Shown here: piece by piece, positions 13,501 to 28,500 of the stretch
Layout: each line of letters starts with the position of its first letter
Position numbering within the stretch: the stretch's first letter is position 1
Source: Todiramphus chloris collaris
Lineage: Eukaryota; Chordata; Aves; Coraciiformes; Alcedinidae
Reading direction: 5' to 3'
Assembly (NCBI GenBank): GCA_025345505.1
Contig: JANVCC010000022.1
Location: forward strand, 26,950,375-27,014,374
DNA length: 64,000 nt
Notes under the pieces: model-generated
The model's input: only the letters and a program-made list of their open reading frames with translations
Databases searched by the model: none
What the model was told of the DNA's origin: nothing
Program-made: the position numbers and the translations under genes

Positions 13501-16500
13501 GATACACTGAGGATCAGTTGCTAAAGCAGACTGGAAACTGGGTTTTGGTTTGTTCTGTACTGTTTGGGGTTTTTTTTTAATCAATTTAGCCAAACGTGCA
13601 GCTGCCTAAAGGTCCCACAGTTACTCTGCCCATTTAGAACACTCTGGGGGCAAGTTCTAATTAGAATAGGCTCCTTTCCCTAGCTACAGCCATTATTTTA
13701 TTATTTATTTAGCTTTTTGCTTCCGTGGTTTTGAGATTTTGACAAGAAGCATTGCTGCTTCCATGTCTCAGACTAATCACTGCAACACTTAGAGTTTCTT
13801 AGGTTGAGTGCTTCCAAAATGTTACTCTGCAGTGAGACTCTCAAAAAAGAGATGTAACTTTAGACAGAAAGAAGGAAAGAAAAAGCCTCCACACGGATTA
13901 AAAAAACAAACAAACAACCAAACAACAAAATGCTGTTTGCAGAATCCCACTCTGCACAGTACCCATTGAAGTACCTTCTTGGCATCACAGTAGCGTAGCC
14001 CAAAGGAGTGGAACTGTGGGAAGAAGGATGGCTGGACAGCTGCGATCTGCGTGTAGAGCTCCGCAGGCCGTGACATTGCAGGGGTTCCTGAAAGTAAAAT
14101 CACTCTCCTGGCAGCCTAGGAAAGCAAAACAGAGCACTGTTATTATACAACTTACAGTATAAGCAGAACCTGTTAAGAAGTCATCTTCAGTCCCAAAGCC
14201 ATTGTCCAAGCACCCTAAATGGAAGAGTACTTCACCTTCCACAGATATGTTTAGCTTTCACTACCTGAAGACACTCAAGGACAGTGCTTAAAACTTCTAG
14301 GATGAAGGACAAACCATATTGTTTCTTACTCATCATCCACATGCTGTAAGGGAAGGGGATAGCAATTTTTATGACAGTACTTTCTGAATTGGCATTTACC
14401 CGCTAGATGCAACTGGTTCAACTTTGACATCAGATGTCACAGAAAAATGACACACCCTCTCAGGTACACCCTCACCTCCAAAATAAATTCTCTTGCAATA
14501 AACCTGCCATAAACAGACTGTTTTCCTCACAAAAGCAGAAGAGATCCAGAGAAGTAGGATTTTTCTTTTTTTTTCTTTCTTTTTGTTCATTTTTTCTCCT
14601 TTTCAAAGTCTACTAGCAAGGAGAGAACGATGACACTGGCTGAAGCAGGACCAGAAGATGCTGATCTGACAGCCATGGCAAATCTAGGCACAGCTGGCTG
14701 GATGCTTGAACATGAGTTAATAAATACAAATCATGCAAGAAGATTGTAAAACATGTGTTGCACGGGAGACAGGAAAGGGGTAGGAAACCTGAATCTAAAG
14801 TAGGTGCTCCCAAAACTGGGGAAAAAAAAAATTAAAATGCTATAGACATAAAAGTCTCCCAAATGTATTTCTACCCTCATACCTCCACTATTATCTAATT
14901 CTATTATTAGATCAGAGCTATGAATTTCTACTGCTGTAAATTCACATATAGTAGTTAAATTACACATGCCTTGTAATTTCCTGCATGTTTTAATGCAGGT
15001 TCATTAAAATAACAAAGCGATTCTTGAGTGACATCTGTACTAACAGCTCATTCACATTTAAATGAAAAAGAAAATGAAATTCTTTTATCATTTGACTGAG
15101 ATCTACCAGTCACCGAAATCTATTCAGCCAATTCATCCACTCACCAACCAAATCTGGTGGAAAAAGAGTTTACAGATGAGCTACCGGAAATTAATTTCAG
15201 GACTCTTTATCAGATATTTATATATAGGTTGTAATCAAGGAGGGAGTTGCCTACTCTCTCCATCTCTATCAAACAGATCAGAAGGAAATGTGATCACCAC
15301 CAGGATCAGACAATTCCCATAAACATTTTAAAAAGCAGACTATTTATCGAACTAAGTAAGAGGAGAGGTCAAACCATTGGACACGTTGGAAGGCAAGAGT
15401 TAGTTTGCACAAGATAAGAGACTCAAAACAGGGAGGACTCACAGAGACCAAATATATCAGATCCCATGAAGAAACAAAGAGATAAAGCAGAAATTATGTC
15501 ATTTTTAAAAATTAAGGTGAAAGTGGAGGTCAACTGAGCAGAATCTCAGCAATAACCAATGCCTTGCAGAAGCCTTTGAGGAGTAAACTGACAGCACCCC
15601 AAGAAATCTGCTGAAATACAAGACAAGCCAGTCCCACATGTGAAAGAAACTTCCATATTGAACTTTTTCCTCCTGGACTAACAGAAGGTCACTACTAGGA
15701 AAAAGACAACATGGAGATCATGTAATTACAGACAACTCATTTCATATAACTCAGAATCAAGCTAAAAGAAGAAGAGCTCACCCCAAACAGACCAGGGACA
15801 TATTAACTGCAACATAAACCCAACTATGTTGAAAGGTTTTATGCCATTCTCAAGGCTCCTTTTCTTTGGAGAGTGTTCCCCAGGACCTAGATGAGGTGAG
15901 ACTGGAATACTAATTCCCCAGTAGTCAAAACAATTAGCCAGGCTCCTTCCCCAATCCCTAAATAAAGAGAGAGAATGACAAAGTTACAGGTTATTTGAAT
16001 TCTAAACTTGTCCAGTTGCTGCTTTGCTGTGCACAACTTATTTCCTGAACAAAGAGGGTATCAAATCACTGCAAGCACTGACCAAGGGCTGTGATACATC
16101 TTCTATAACTAACCACTTCAAACAAAAAGACACTGACAACAATAAAAGCCCAAAGAAAAACCCCAAAGACACCAGCTCTGCAAGAGCTGTGGAGAACTTG
16201 AAGAACTTCATTTTAGAAAATTGTGTGGAACATAGGTGGTCTAACTTATTATCCCAAGGGTCCCTTGCAGTTTTAAAAGCCATGACAGAAGAAGCCTAAG
16301 AAAGTAGGCAAGGAAAAAAAAAAAAATCCTAAGAAGATACGAATCTAAGTGTTGAAGGCTTACTTAAATTCTGGATGAAAGAAATGGCTTTGATTCACAT
16401 TTCTTTTTCTGGGGGCAACTCATTTTGAATAGATGCCAATAAAGATTTGCTCCTGCAGAGAAGCCTCTGCTGATCACTGCTTAACTCTCGTTTCTTGCTG

Positions 16501-19500
16501 AACCTTCTGTGCTGTCTAGAGTAAGAGCTTACCCCTTTTCTTCTGAGGTCTTTAAGAATAATATGGAACAGCAGCACAGAAAATAAGATTGCAAGGACCA
16601 GCAAGTACTTGCTAGCAAAAGGAGAGCCATAATCAACTGATAGAAATTTCTGCATAGGAGAACTATCACATATCAGCTGCTCATTAACATTTAAGTATGA
16701 AGTTTAATCTTCCCCAGAAGCAATCCTCATGTGTCCTTGTGACTGTTCTTACAGCTACTTCCATGTGAGACTGCTTAAGGGAGCTCAGACAGTGAAGACC
16801 TGATCTGTAGCCCTCATTTAATAAGTAACATAAGACAGCTATGGCTTTGTAGTGTTACAATTGTACATACTGCACACTAGCAGAAGTGAATTCCACAGCT
16901 GTGACAACATTTACAGAAGTCATTTTTGAAAGTCAAAGAATAATTTATGAAATAGTAACCCCTAATGGCACTTACTTTAGAGGTCAAAACTCAGCACCCG
17001 ACTGATTTGAAAGGGAGTAGATGAGGAGGGGAGGTTATGCCACAAACAAACAACTGAACATGCAAAGAGCCTCATTAACACACAGTGACTCCTTCTGTGT
17101 TAAATGAATTTAACAGCATGAGCTCTACCATATGCTAACAGACTGATACACTTTTTTAAACAAGCATGGTTGGTTCTGGCTGTACACTTACTTGGGTCTC
17201 CAGTTTTTTGCTTACTCTGTCATTTTGGACTGCTTAGCATAAGAATACTTTATCCTGTGAAATGAAAAAAATCTGAAAGTGGCCATAATATAATAGAGAT
17301 AATCTAAGATTTGATAAAGGGAAAGAGTTGCAGCTGTTTTGAGGAGTCTGTTTCTGCACGGGTAAGACAGACAGGGCTCTGCATTTCAAAAGGTGATCCT
17401 ACATTGGTTATTAAAAAAATATATATAAATGTCTTTCCCTACTCTTAAGTGACATCTAGACAGAGAATGTGTGTCAAATGGCAACAATCAGGTATGACTA
17501 AAGCAAATTACCTCCCTATTTTGAGAAGGGAAATTGTAAAGTAAAGAGCACATCTGAAGATGCAGCCTTGAGGGCCCACAATTTCAAGACGAAGCTCCTT
17601 CTTCTCAGCAGGTGACAAGAAGTAAACGTTTTTTTATCCAACCCATAGAGATCTGTAATGCCTAGAGACAGCTGCTATTTATTTCCCACTGGAAAGGCCG
17701 ATTTTTATGTTCCCTCCTCACCTTCTACCTTTAGCATTGACCTATTTCCCTCCATTATTTTTAAGCATCTCTTTATTAAAAGTAGTACAAAGAGTATTAG
17801 ATTTCAGCCACACAATGTATTTGGACTTCCATAATAGAAACAAACACCTTTAACTCTGCAAACATCAGGATGTGCATCGTGCTATTAACCTTAATGGCAA
17901 CTCAATAGGAACAATCACATAAGTAATATTACCCAAATGTTGTGGAACAAAGCCCATAGGGAGCACAACAGGAATAAGACCATTTTATGTCACTGGAATC
18001 TTTTGATTAAATACTACTTTTTATTTCTCAGTTTCTAACCAAGTTCTTCAATTAAAAAAAACCAAACAAACAAAAAAAAACCCCACAAAACAAAAAGCAG
18101 AAACGAAAAACCCAAACCAATATAAAAAAAAAGACAACACAACTTATTGTCATGATTCCAAAAAGCTCATCCATGTTATTGGGACCTTTGCCAGTTTCCT
18201 CTGCCTTGCAATACCTCATTCAGTTATGGGAGAACAAAGACCATGCAGCACATTGGCTAGTTGACAGATGTAGAATCCTTTTCACTCCACTTCCCAAGAG
18301 ATCCCACCACAGATCAGTGAAAAACTTCCATTTTGTTGTTTCTTCTTCGTCTATACACCTGGGGCTTTGCTTTTTTATGGATATTGGTAGCATGTATACT
18401 CCCTCTCCTATGTTCAAGTCTCTGGGCCAGTCTTATCTTGGAAGAAAAAAACAAATCGCTTACAAAATGCACAGCAGCATGATGTTTTCTGCCTCTGGGG
18501 GAAATAGATGCCGCGCAGAAGCAAAGGAAACAACCAGTATTTAGTATGCTCAGGAGAACTATTTCCAATCACAAAACTAAATAAAACACTAAGGTGACAA
18601 GTAGGTCCTGCTACTGATTGGCACAGCTCTGGATTAGGGGCAGAGACAAGCCAGGCCTGACCAGGCCCTTTGGTGATTCAACCAAAGCCCAGCAGTATGA
18701 GGCTCTTCTCACTAGGAGAGAGAACTTCCACTCTGCATGGAAACAAGGACCACTTTGAACATAGGAACTTCTAGCCCTCTTGAGTTCTCCGAGAGATTCT
18801 GAAGCTGGGGGAAGATCTCATGCAGCTGCTTTCACAGACTGTCCAGTGTGAAAAGTGGCTGAACTTGAAAGCGGGATTTTTGCCACATGCCAAAACATCA
18901 AGACTGTTTTCTAACACAGCTTTCAATCCATAAGTCTTCCCAGCTTTGCAGGGGTGCACAGAGACCATGTACCAACTCTGTGGTCCGGTTCACTGTAGGC
19001 AGATGAACCATTCTCCCCCACCTACCAGTCTGTGCACACTCACACAGGCTTGCACACCCACTGGCAACATGAAGAGAGCAAGAAATGCAGCCAAAACATT
19101 TTGCTGCTGCTATTTCAGCTCTTACTGCTTCTGTAATTATAAGTTCCTCTCAAAGTTTTGTCCAATAACAATAAATTGAGCGCAACATGTCTATGTACTT
19201 ACTCTAAACTAGTGCCAACCTGGGGCAAGCTACCAGGTAGTGAGAATGGTCACTACATACATCCAGCCATTATAGAAGTGCACAAAAAAGCCTTTCTGGT
19301 CACACTTCCCATTGTCCCAAGTCTCTGTCAGGATAGCAGTCTAGTATGTCACAAAGATGCTGAACACTACACACACAGTCTGGTTTTGGGAGTTTTTTTC
19401 CTTTGGTTGGTTGTTGTTGTTTTTTTAACATTAAAAAGGTGTCTAGAAGTTCCCAACTGACAAACTTAGCCCATATGTGTAATACATGGTTCTGCTTGTC

Positions 19501-22500
19501 AATTCCATACCAAATTTGCTCCACCATATATAAAAGAAAGCAGAAGATGAATTATTACCAAGTGACTAAAAAAAATATCACTTCATTTTGAAAACCAGTC
19601 AGATATTAAAACTGAGGCTTTAAATGAAGTAACCATGGGTGAAATATTTCAGAGGGGGAGATTCAGCTTGGCTATCTAGCAAGGCAGATTTGACACTAAT
19701 AACCAAGGTAAATCATCTTTATTATGAATGTATTGATTTAATCTGATTATTGTGCAGTTCTGTCTAAACACTCGCAACAATTTTTATATTGTACTTATTA
19801 TTCAAATGGAGAAGTCGCAGGAGCAGATTCTATCAAGATAAAAAGAATTCATTAAGTATTGATGGAAGTTACAGAAACATTTCAGGTTCAGAAATATTTT
19901 AACTTAGATCTGTCCAGTGTCATTATGGACTCACAGGATTTTGTAACATAGAAGGACAGTTCTTGGTTTTGAGGAGGATTTTTTATTATTTTTGCTGTTT
20001 AGTTGGGGTTTTATTTTGGGAGGGTTGTTTTTTTGTTTGTGGGGTTGTGTGTTTTCGTTGTTTCATTGTTGTTTTTTCTTCCCTGTTTCCAAAATTCAAT
20101 TCAAGGCTACACTTTCATGCTTAGAATATTGGGAATCTTGTAGGAAATATAAGCAACTATGGCAATTTCAGAAAGTTTCAAGTAGTATAACACTAACAGA
20201 AGTGGCAATGCTTAGAAAGTAGACAAGGCATGAGCTGGCTCCAAGTGCTCAGGTTACAGTACTGGCACAACTTCACATGGTGACCTAAAGGTAGGGACTA
20301 AGGTGCTAGAAGCAGTGTACCTATTAAGGGCTTGCCTCTGGATACAATGTTTTTCGTCTCCTCTAAAAGCCCCAGTACTGCTCTAAACCTTTCAAGATAA
20401 AGAAGGCAAGAGTAAAAATATTATCCTCAGCAGCATACTTATCAATGCCTCTTATTCAGTAATCTCAAAGTAAAATTTAAAATACTGGAAATACTCCCAT
20501 TTTTACCCCATTGACTATTTACTATAAAGATGACACGGCCTAAGTTGTTAAATCCAGTATTCAAGTGATGAAAATTCATACTTTGTCAGTTCTTTCAAAT
20601 AAAAAAGCACTGCTGTGATGTGCTGTGCCAGTAGGGAACATGGCATCACTCACTAGTAGTTGAGGACATGGCTGCCAAAGGGGGTAGTTTTGGAACAAAA
20701 TGCGTGCGTTGAAAAGCAAAGGGAGCAGAAGAGTGACTACTACAGCAACTACTCAGTTCAGAACTTACGGTCAGCACGCAGGAGAATGAAATTTACCTAA
20801 ATACCTAACCCTAAAACATCTGATACTGTATGCTGTTTTCATACCATGCATTATCTCACCTGCACATGAAACTCTTAATGCTTTCAGAAGACTGAAATTC
20901 AGTTTCAAAAGCACCAGTTCTCAATTCTCTGATACCAGTGATGTGACAGCATAAAACTGTAAATTCTCAGTAAGTGCATACAGGCAATTAACCTCTGCTT
21001 AACAGCTACCATCTTTCACTCTCATATCCTGTAGCCTGAAAATAATTTTGACGAGCTGATCCTTACAAAGCTACAAGTAGGAAAGGACGAGGCTGCTTTT
21101 TGAGCATTTTGCAACAAAGTAAATTTGTTATTTTCCACCATTTTCAAAGACACCCTAATAATTATACCTCAAACTCCTCACAAAATTGGACCTCCTACTT
21201 CGTTTCCAAACATTAAAAGATTGAAGTGATTTGAAAACTAAGAGAAGACAAGTCAGGCCTTTAAAGGGAACAATGAAGTTATTCAAGGACAACCACCTTC
21301 AGCTTGCCATTAAGAAACCTGCATATAAAAGTTGGTTGCTATAAAGCCATCACATATAAATCTTCTCTTTATACACACTTGCTGATAATTGCTGAAGAGG
21401 AACTGCATTTAGCATGTTCTAATGTACGGACTCTGCAGTGCCTAGAAACTACTCGTAAGTTTAATCTGCTGGAGGCTACCAGGGAGTTTGATTCTTTGAT
21501 CTCAGGACAACAGGGAAGACATTAAAATGTACATTTCTTCTGTTATTGCATAATTGAATATTACCTCCCTTCTGTGGGCCACCTGTCTCACTAAACTCAC
21601 CTTCTGCCATTTCCTACCAGTTCTGTACATTTAACAAGCAGGAACGCTCCTGAACCCCAGTCACACAGACACACTGAAAACTTGCAGTAACAGAGTAAAG
21701 CCAAAACCAAAGCCAAGAAAGGGACCTAGGTAACATCACTTTGACATACAGCAGCAATTTGTGTGCCAAGAAGTAACCAATAATAGTTATTTCCATTAAA
21801 CATTCACCAAGTTTTGACATTTCCTTTTTCCCATCATCATGAAATTCATCAGTGACAGTACCACAATTAGACTAAGAGAGCTTCAGCGGTTCTTTTGTTA
21901 AACTGCACCATCTAACATTTGTATGGGAACAAGTGCTAAGCCAGAGACAATTTTTGCTCTTGAATCTACAACATTACCTGGATTTCCACTTGCACAACAG
22001 AATTCAGCTGATGGCTCCTAAACCTGGTAAATGGAGCAACACTGCTTTGGGAGCCTGCCCTTAGCTGCTGGAGGCTGGGCACCCAGCGTACGCACCTTGA
22101 GCAGAGGCATGGCCGCTCGGCATCGGGCAGTTTTGACGTTCTTTAGGAAATGAGACTCATCCTGAAACAAAACAAGCATGAAAGTGAAGACAGTTCTGAT
22201 CCATAGTTCAGCTGCAGGCTACAGCACAAATTCCCAGTATTCTCAGCTATCTAATATTACAAGCCTATCATCCCCCGAGGGTATTTCAAGCACTGGGTGT
22301 CGTGGTTTGAGTCACATTAAATTCTAAACAAAAAGACAGCATGGAGGGTAACAAGCTTCCTACATTCAAACCTGCAGCTGCAAGCAAATGGAACAGAAAT
22401 CAAACCTTAAAGCCATGCATCTCAAATGACCACAAACAAGTGAGCAGAAGGTGCTTGGAAAGGAAAGGAGAAAGAGAACATTAAGCAATAAACATTATTT

Positions 22501-25500
22501 CCACCACCAATATTCACTTGCCCCTACGTGCCCTTTAAATGCAGGAAACATAGGAGGCCTATACATTGCCACTTCCCTAAATAAGGGGTTAATGAAAATG
22601 ATACCAGGGGGGAAAAATTCTAATTAGGATCCAGCTGTTCTTCTGATAGGGCTCACCAGGTGAATAATATCCTCCTACTTGACACATCACCCCCAAACAG
22701 GCTTCATTTCTACTGCTGTAGCAAGGCAACAACTTAGACACAAGAAGTAATCTGGGCCCTCTAAGGGTACATTCCATTCTTTCCACATATGGATGAGCAA
22801 CCAACCATGCATGCAAACACAACACAACTGCACAGCCTCTCAGGCACAGCCTTCTCCCTCATGATTAACAGATCAGCTACATTAATGTTCCCAGCCATCA
22901 AAAGAAGACTGGAAGAAAAAGCAGGGAAGCTCGGCGCTCAGTAGGACTACTCTCATCTGCTAAAACATATACAGGATCCAATCTGAACATACAAACACAC
23001 AGAAAGAACATCTGCCAGCTCGAGGCTGGTAAAAGGTTCCAGGGCAGTAGCCCTAGAGCACAAGTCCCTTTACTCCAAGCACCAGCATACAGAAGTAACA
23101 GTCTGCATTTCGACCCTGACAGAACATCTAGTTAAGAGTGGGCAGGAGGAAAAAAAACAAACCACACCAAAAACCAAACAACCAAAAAACCACACACACA
23201 AAAAACCAAACTTAACCACAACAAACCGACCAAAAAAACCCACAAAACAACACACAAAAAACAAAACCAAAACAACACAAACAAGCACACACCCCACGCA
23301 AATAATAAATTCTCCCCTGAGTAGTTTGGTCTGCAAAGAACTCCATCTATTCTCGTATTCTCATGAGATGTTGAGAAACAAAAGGATTATTATGGTCCAA
23401 TTGTCATGATCATAGGGATAGATGCATACGCGTGCTGAAAACTAGACTGAGATCAGAGACTCATAGTAAGCTACGTATACACTTCTGGTCTCTATGGATC
23501 CAATCTGGACTTGAATCAATAGATGAACCAATAGATATTGAACCAATAGATAAGCAAAGGGAGGGGTTTTTTTAATGCTTTACCCACGTACATGATGGTG
23601 AGAGGTTATCTGGTTTACTGGATAAACAGTAACACATCCTGAAGTCAAATCCCCTTAAAAAAATACAATTCCATGACTATTGTATTGACACACCATATTA
23701 AACACCTTTCTCTCCAGCAGAGGACATGCCCAACCACAGTGAAATCAGGGAGGCATCGTAAACAGTAAAAGGGAAAACATAGTCTCAGGAATCAAAATGG
23801 AGTCAAACTCTACTAGTTATCTCAAAAAGTTTCAAAGAAACCTGCTGCTTCTGCTCATGAGAGCTGTGATGACAGGCCAATTACAAGGTGGTCTCAGTTC
23901 TAAGTAACAGCCACTTCACACTTCTCTGCTGTACAATACAAAAGTTACCCCATTTGCAACATACAATTAACTTCAAGAGTTTAGTGTACTACTCACAACA
24001 ATAACTACTTGGAAAGTGCTCTTAAGTTGCTTGTCCATCTTGCTGAGAAGGTCAAAGCTGATGATGTTGATCAAGCTTGCTGTTAGGTTGTCTTTTCCTG
24101 TCACTATGACATTGGTGCTACCTGGACTCAAGGATGGAAGCCACCTGTGAAATGCCTAGAGGAAGAGTTAAAGCAGTTAATTGCATTCTGGTGCTTATGT
24201 CCTCTGTCAGGATCCCAGAGCACTTCAGAGCATTCTCAGGAATACTTAGAATGTGAAGCCACCCCACCATTAGATATTAGTTGTGAGCACCGTAAGAGTA
24301 ACGGAACAATCACAAACAGAACTGAGGATATAAGCCTAAATCTACCTTCCACAGCTAGGAAGGCTCAAACATGCTCTATTCTTGCTTCTTACTGGAAAAA
24401 CAAAAAAAAGTCCTGATGTGTAGTAAAAACGTGCATAACTTCCTGACAACGTTTCCTGCTCTGCTCAGAGCCAGAGAATGCAGTGACCACAACTGAAAGG
24501 GAAACTTAGTTTTCCTACTCAACAGGAAACCTCAGGCTGTGAAACACAAACTTCCAAGCAGTAAACATCTCTCACCGTAGCAAAAACTCTTCCACTACCT
24601 CTCCTTCTTTAAAAGTCTAAAACCAAAAAGCAAACAAACAAAACAAGCCCCACAAAACCCAAACAAACAAAATGAAAAGATCAAGTTGACAACACACCAG
24701 CTGCTCTATGACAGCAGCTGAAATACATGTGGTGATAGTCATTCAAATCAACCTCTTTAAATGCTCCACATAGCACAGCAAGATATCCTCCCCCAAACCC
24801 ATCTGTTAGCTACTGAGCACCCACCATTTCCCTTGTAATTGAGTCCCCAATGACACCAACCTCTCCGCAACATTCCAGTTCTGCTGATGTTGCTCTGCAG
24901 CAAACTGGCTGGGGCTTTAGCAATCAGGATGCGGTCCCTAGAGAAGTGCATCCAACCGGTGATGAGAACCAGCATCTCTGCCTAGGCCCTTCACTTTTGG
25001 AAATTCTCCAATCAGCATTCCCTTCCTATCTGCAGCAACCAGAAGAGTTAAATGAGGGCTTCTCACATTTTTCACTACATGATAAACTATTAACTATCCT
25101 TTGCCATTTATGGTAAACACCACAACCTAAACGGGCCAGTATGTGGGCAAGGTTAGATCCCAACCAAAAAAATATGTGGCTGATACTAAGCCAAAGGTTA
25201 GACAAAAGTGGCAGCAATGGGAAAGTATCTGGAAACTCCTAGCTGTACTACCCTTTCCTTGTATAAAGTCCATGTCACTAATTCACACTGTAAAAGTGAT
25301 CTTGTGTTTCTCACTCGATGCCAAGAAGTGTTTTCAAACTGCCTTGGCAGTTAAATAATTCTGTTTCAATGCTGAATTCCAAACGCACATGGCTGATCAA
25401 CCAAAAGTATCTCGCATCGTCCCACTACCTTCCTATGACACCTTGAATATAAAGCCACTCAGTGGCCTAAGCCCAGAAAGTCAAAATAAAATACTGACAA

Positions 25501-28500
25501 CTCGAGATGAAGACAATTTCTGGCAATTCAGCTGCAGAGACATGACAAAAGCTTCTACTGTTACAGTAAAACACATCTGTGCAAGAATGAACTGAGTACA
25601 TTACAGATCATAATAAACTCCACATTCTGTAGCATGTTTTTCTTAGACCTGCATCCTTCACATATCCACAAAACCACACAGATCATTCTAAAGCAGATGT
25701 CCTAACACAACATCTCCCACAACAGCCTCCTAGGAAGTCAGGAGTAGTGGAAGAGGAAATCAAGCACTCAAAGAAAAACAAACAAAATCAACAACAAACC
25801 ACCTCATATTGCTTAAATCTCTTGAAGCAGGATGTAGGAGTTTAGCTGCAGGTGCCCAGAACTTCAGGAAACCAGGCCCCAAATTGTTCACAATAAGTAT
25901 GCCACAGAAGCCACAGATTCAGGACAGCTGTTGACCCAGAGGTTTACAGGCCTTTGAAATAGCAAACATGATGACCATCACTCCCTTGTTCAATAAAAAA
26001 AAAATAAAAATTACCTTCTTGTCACACATTTTGTTTTGCTACTGGATGTGAAACCACACACCAAGATGCTCTAACAACCTTGCTGCAGCACGAAACCAGC
26101 AAATTCCAATCGATACATTTGTCACCAATGCAACATTCCAGTGAAAACTGAACTCCTACCCCCTCCTGCTCAGGTATGAAATTACTGACCGAAAACCTGT
26201 GGCTCACCTTTTTATCCTCTAGTGAATATTTCACTAGCCCCTGGCAACTCAACAGACTCAGGGCACAAGTCATGACAGTCATTTATTTCAAGATACATTT
26301 CCCAACCATATAAGCTTTACTAACGTTGATCAGAAGCCCAAGAAAGGACTCAGAGGAGTCAGCAGCACAGAGTGGACAGGCCAAAAGAGGTATTATGACA
26401 GACAGGAAGATAATAATGGGGGCTTTTGAATAAAGCAGAGAATCCCAGCATCTGGGCTTCTACTCCAGCCAAAGGACTGGCAAATACTGCTATGAAGGGC
26501 TTGAATACAAAAGACAATTGCTTGAATGCAACTGAGGTCTTTGATGAGTAAAACAGCCCCTTGGAGCCAGCTGACTTGAAGGAACAAAGTTAACAGAGGG
26601 TCAGAGGAGATACTTTCTCTAGATCTCCCTCTTTCCAACAAATCAGATGGACCACAAAAAGAAAACAGGCCAATAAAAGAAAATAGGCATATACCATATA
26701 GTCAATGCCAAGCAATTTCTCCCCTCAAGTTTATATGAGCACAACTATTAGTTTCTTCTGCTTAATAGATGTAATTTTTAAGTTTTAACTTGTACAGAAC
26801 GCAACAGAGTATAACCATCCATGTGCCTTCTGCTGGCCGCCTGCACGTGCTCAAGCTCACAGTACCTCTGCCCATGTGAACCTCACGGAAGAAGGAGTCA
26901 CCACCAGCAGGGGCCATTCCTCTCTGTAGTAGGCAGCAATGCAGATGGCCTGGATGGTCTTGCCCAAGCCCATGTCATCCGCAAGAAGTAAACGTCCGCT
27001 TCTTAACACTGCGAAACTGTGCAATATAGAGAGGGGAGATAAGTAAGAGTCAAGAAATGGGTCCTGGAGGCCAAGATGAGTACAAGTTATCACCAAGCCT
27101 AGAATGTGGATCACCTGGAAGTGATCTGGGTTCCTCAGTAAACCAGATCATCTCCCTTAGTCTTAACACAAGCGAGCAACTCTCACAAATCTCTCAAAGC
27201 CTGGAAGTTCCTGAACAGCACTGTTCATCCCAGCCCTTAGAGACTTTGATTTCATGTGAGCAGTAGTCTTACAATTATTCAAAAGCACATTCGTTCCATG
27301 ATAATACTCACATGCTGTCCCAGAATTCATCCTGGCTGAGCCAAGAAAAATATTATTAATAACAATACCACTTTTAACACCAGTAACTCTACAGGCTTTC
27401 CTGGGTTGCATCTTGAATTCAACAACTAATGGCCATATATGATGAGGACAGGGACATTGAAGAGTTTCTCTACATACAGTTAGTCATTTTAAATCTTTCA
27501 GGGCCTGGCTCCCATTTCCTGGCACACTCCCATGTGCAGTTAATACTTAAAAAACAACAACAAAAGAGATGCACTTTGGGGGGGGGAATGACCTTACAGA
27601 ATAAAATCATATGACAATTAGGCACAAACTGAATCACAAGAGCAAGATCAGAGATGTATCATTTGAACAGTTTTATGAGACTATCAAAATGCTACTTTCC
27701 TCCTGACTCATGATGAAGAATTCTAGCTAGAAACAGATGTGTCACTCAAAGACACACACACACAAAAAATAATACACACAAAAAACAACATGCAACAAAA
27801 CAAACCATACCATAACAAAATCTAAGAGCCCAGAGTACAACAGCCCAAGGCTCTGGAGACACGTGGAGCCCTCCATGGACAAGAATACAGCCTGGGCACC
27901 AATATAAAGAACACAGTTCTGGGGAAGGACTAGATTTTAACAGCACGCAAAAAGGACATACTTCACACCTTCCCGCTGAAAGGGCATGAGGCTTGTCACA
28001 ATTTTGGAGTCCACTACTGAAAGGTCAGCATCAGGAGTATCTGTCTGTGATGTGGATCTCTGTATTTGAGCAGCAAAGGTTTGTATTACTGCCTCAGGCA
28101 GGGGCTCCACTTCTACCGACACAAGGCTCTGTAACGCTCCCACTGCAAAGAACAGAGCAGTTTATTATCACAAGTGGCAACATACACACAATGGACATTA
28201 TGGATGTTAGAGCACAACCCTCAACCTCATCAGCAATGTTACTTCCTATCCTGAAATAGTTTGAGAAAGCACTGCATCATGCACAGGTGTTGGCCTGACC
28301 TCTTCCCTAAAGTCTATTTCAGAAGCACATGATGAATCACAACTCCTCCCCTCATATTTAGACTTGGTTATGGAAAAAAAAAAAAGTCTGATGCCATCAT
28401 TCAGAGATGATTGCTAATACAGCTGGAGCTGGATTATTCACACTGAGGGCAGCTCAGGGCACATTCTACTCAGAAATAAAAGTATGGATTTGAATGCAGC

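Larger units (their letters stand above)
14116..22095 (-). other. SMARCAL1: SMARCAL1 intron between coding exons 8 and 9 (largest)
   Basis: 8.0 kb, the longest intron of the gene. Contains A/C-rich (18053-18140) and G/T-rich (19381-19430, 19975-20080) tracts. No exon is missing here, since the flanking exons join in phase between DESH and SGTP. No recognised transposon. Confidence 0.6.

Noticed and set aside
22285-22320. TGTCGTGGTTTGAG, similar to the start of avian ERV LTRs
   Set aside because: Only about 12 bp match before the similarity disappears; this can occur by chance.
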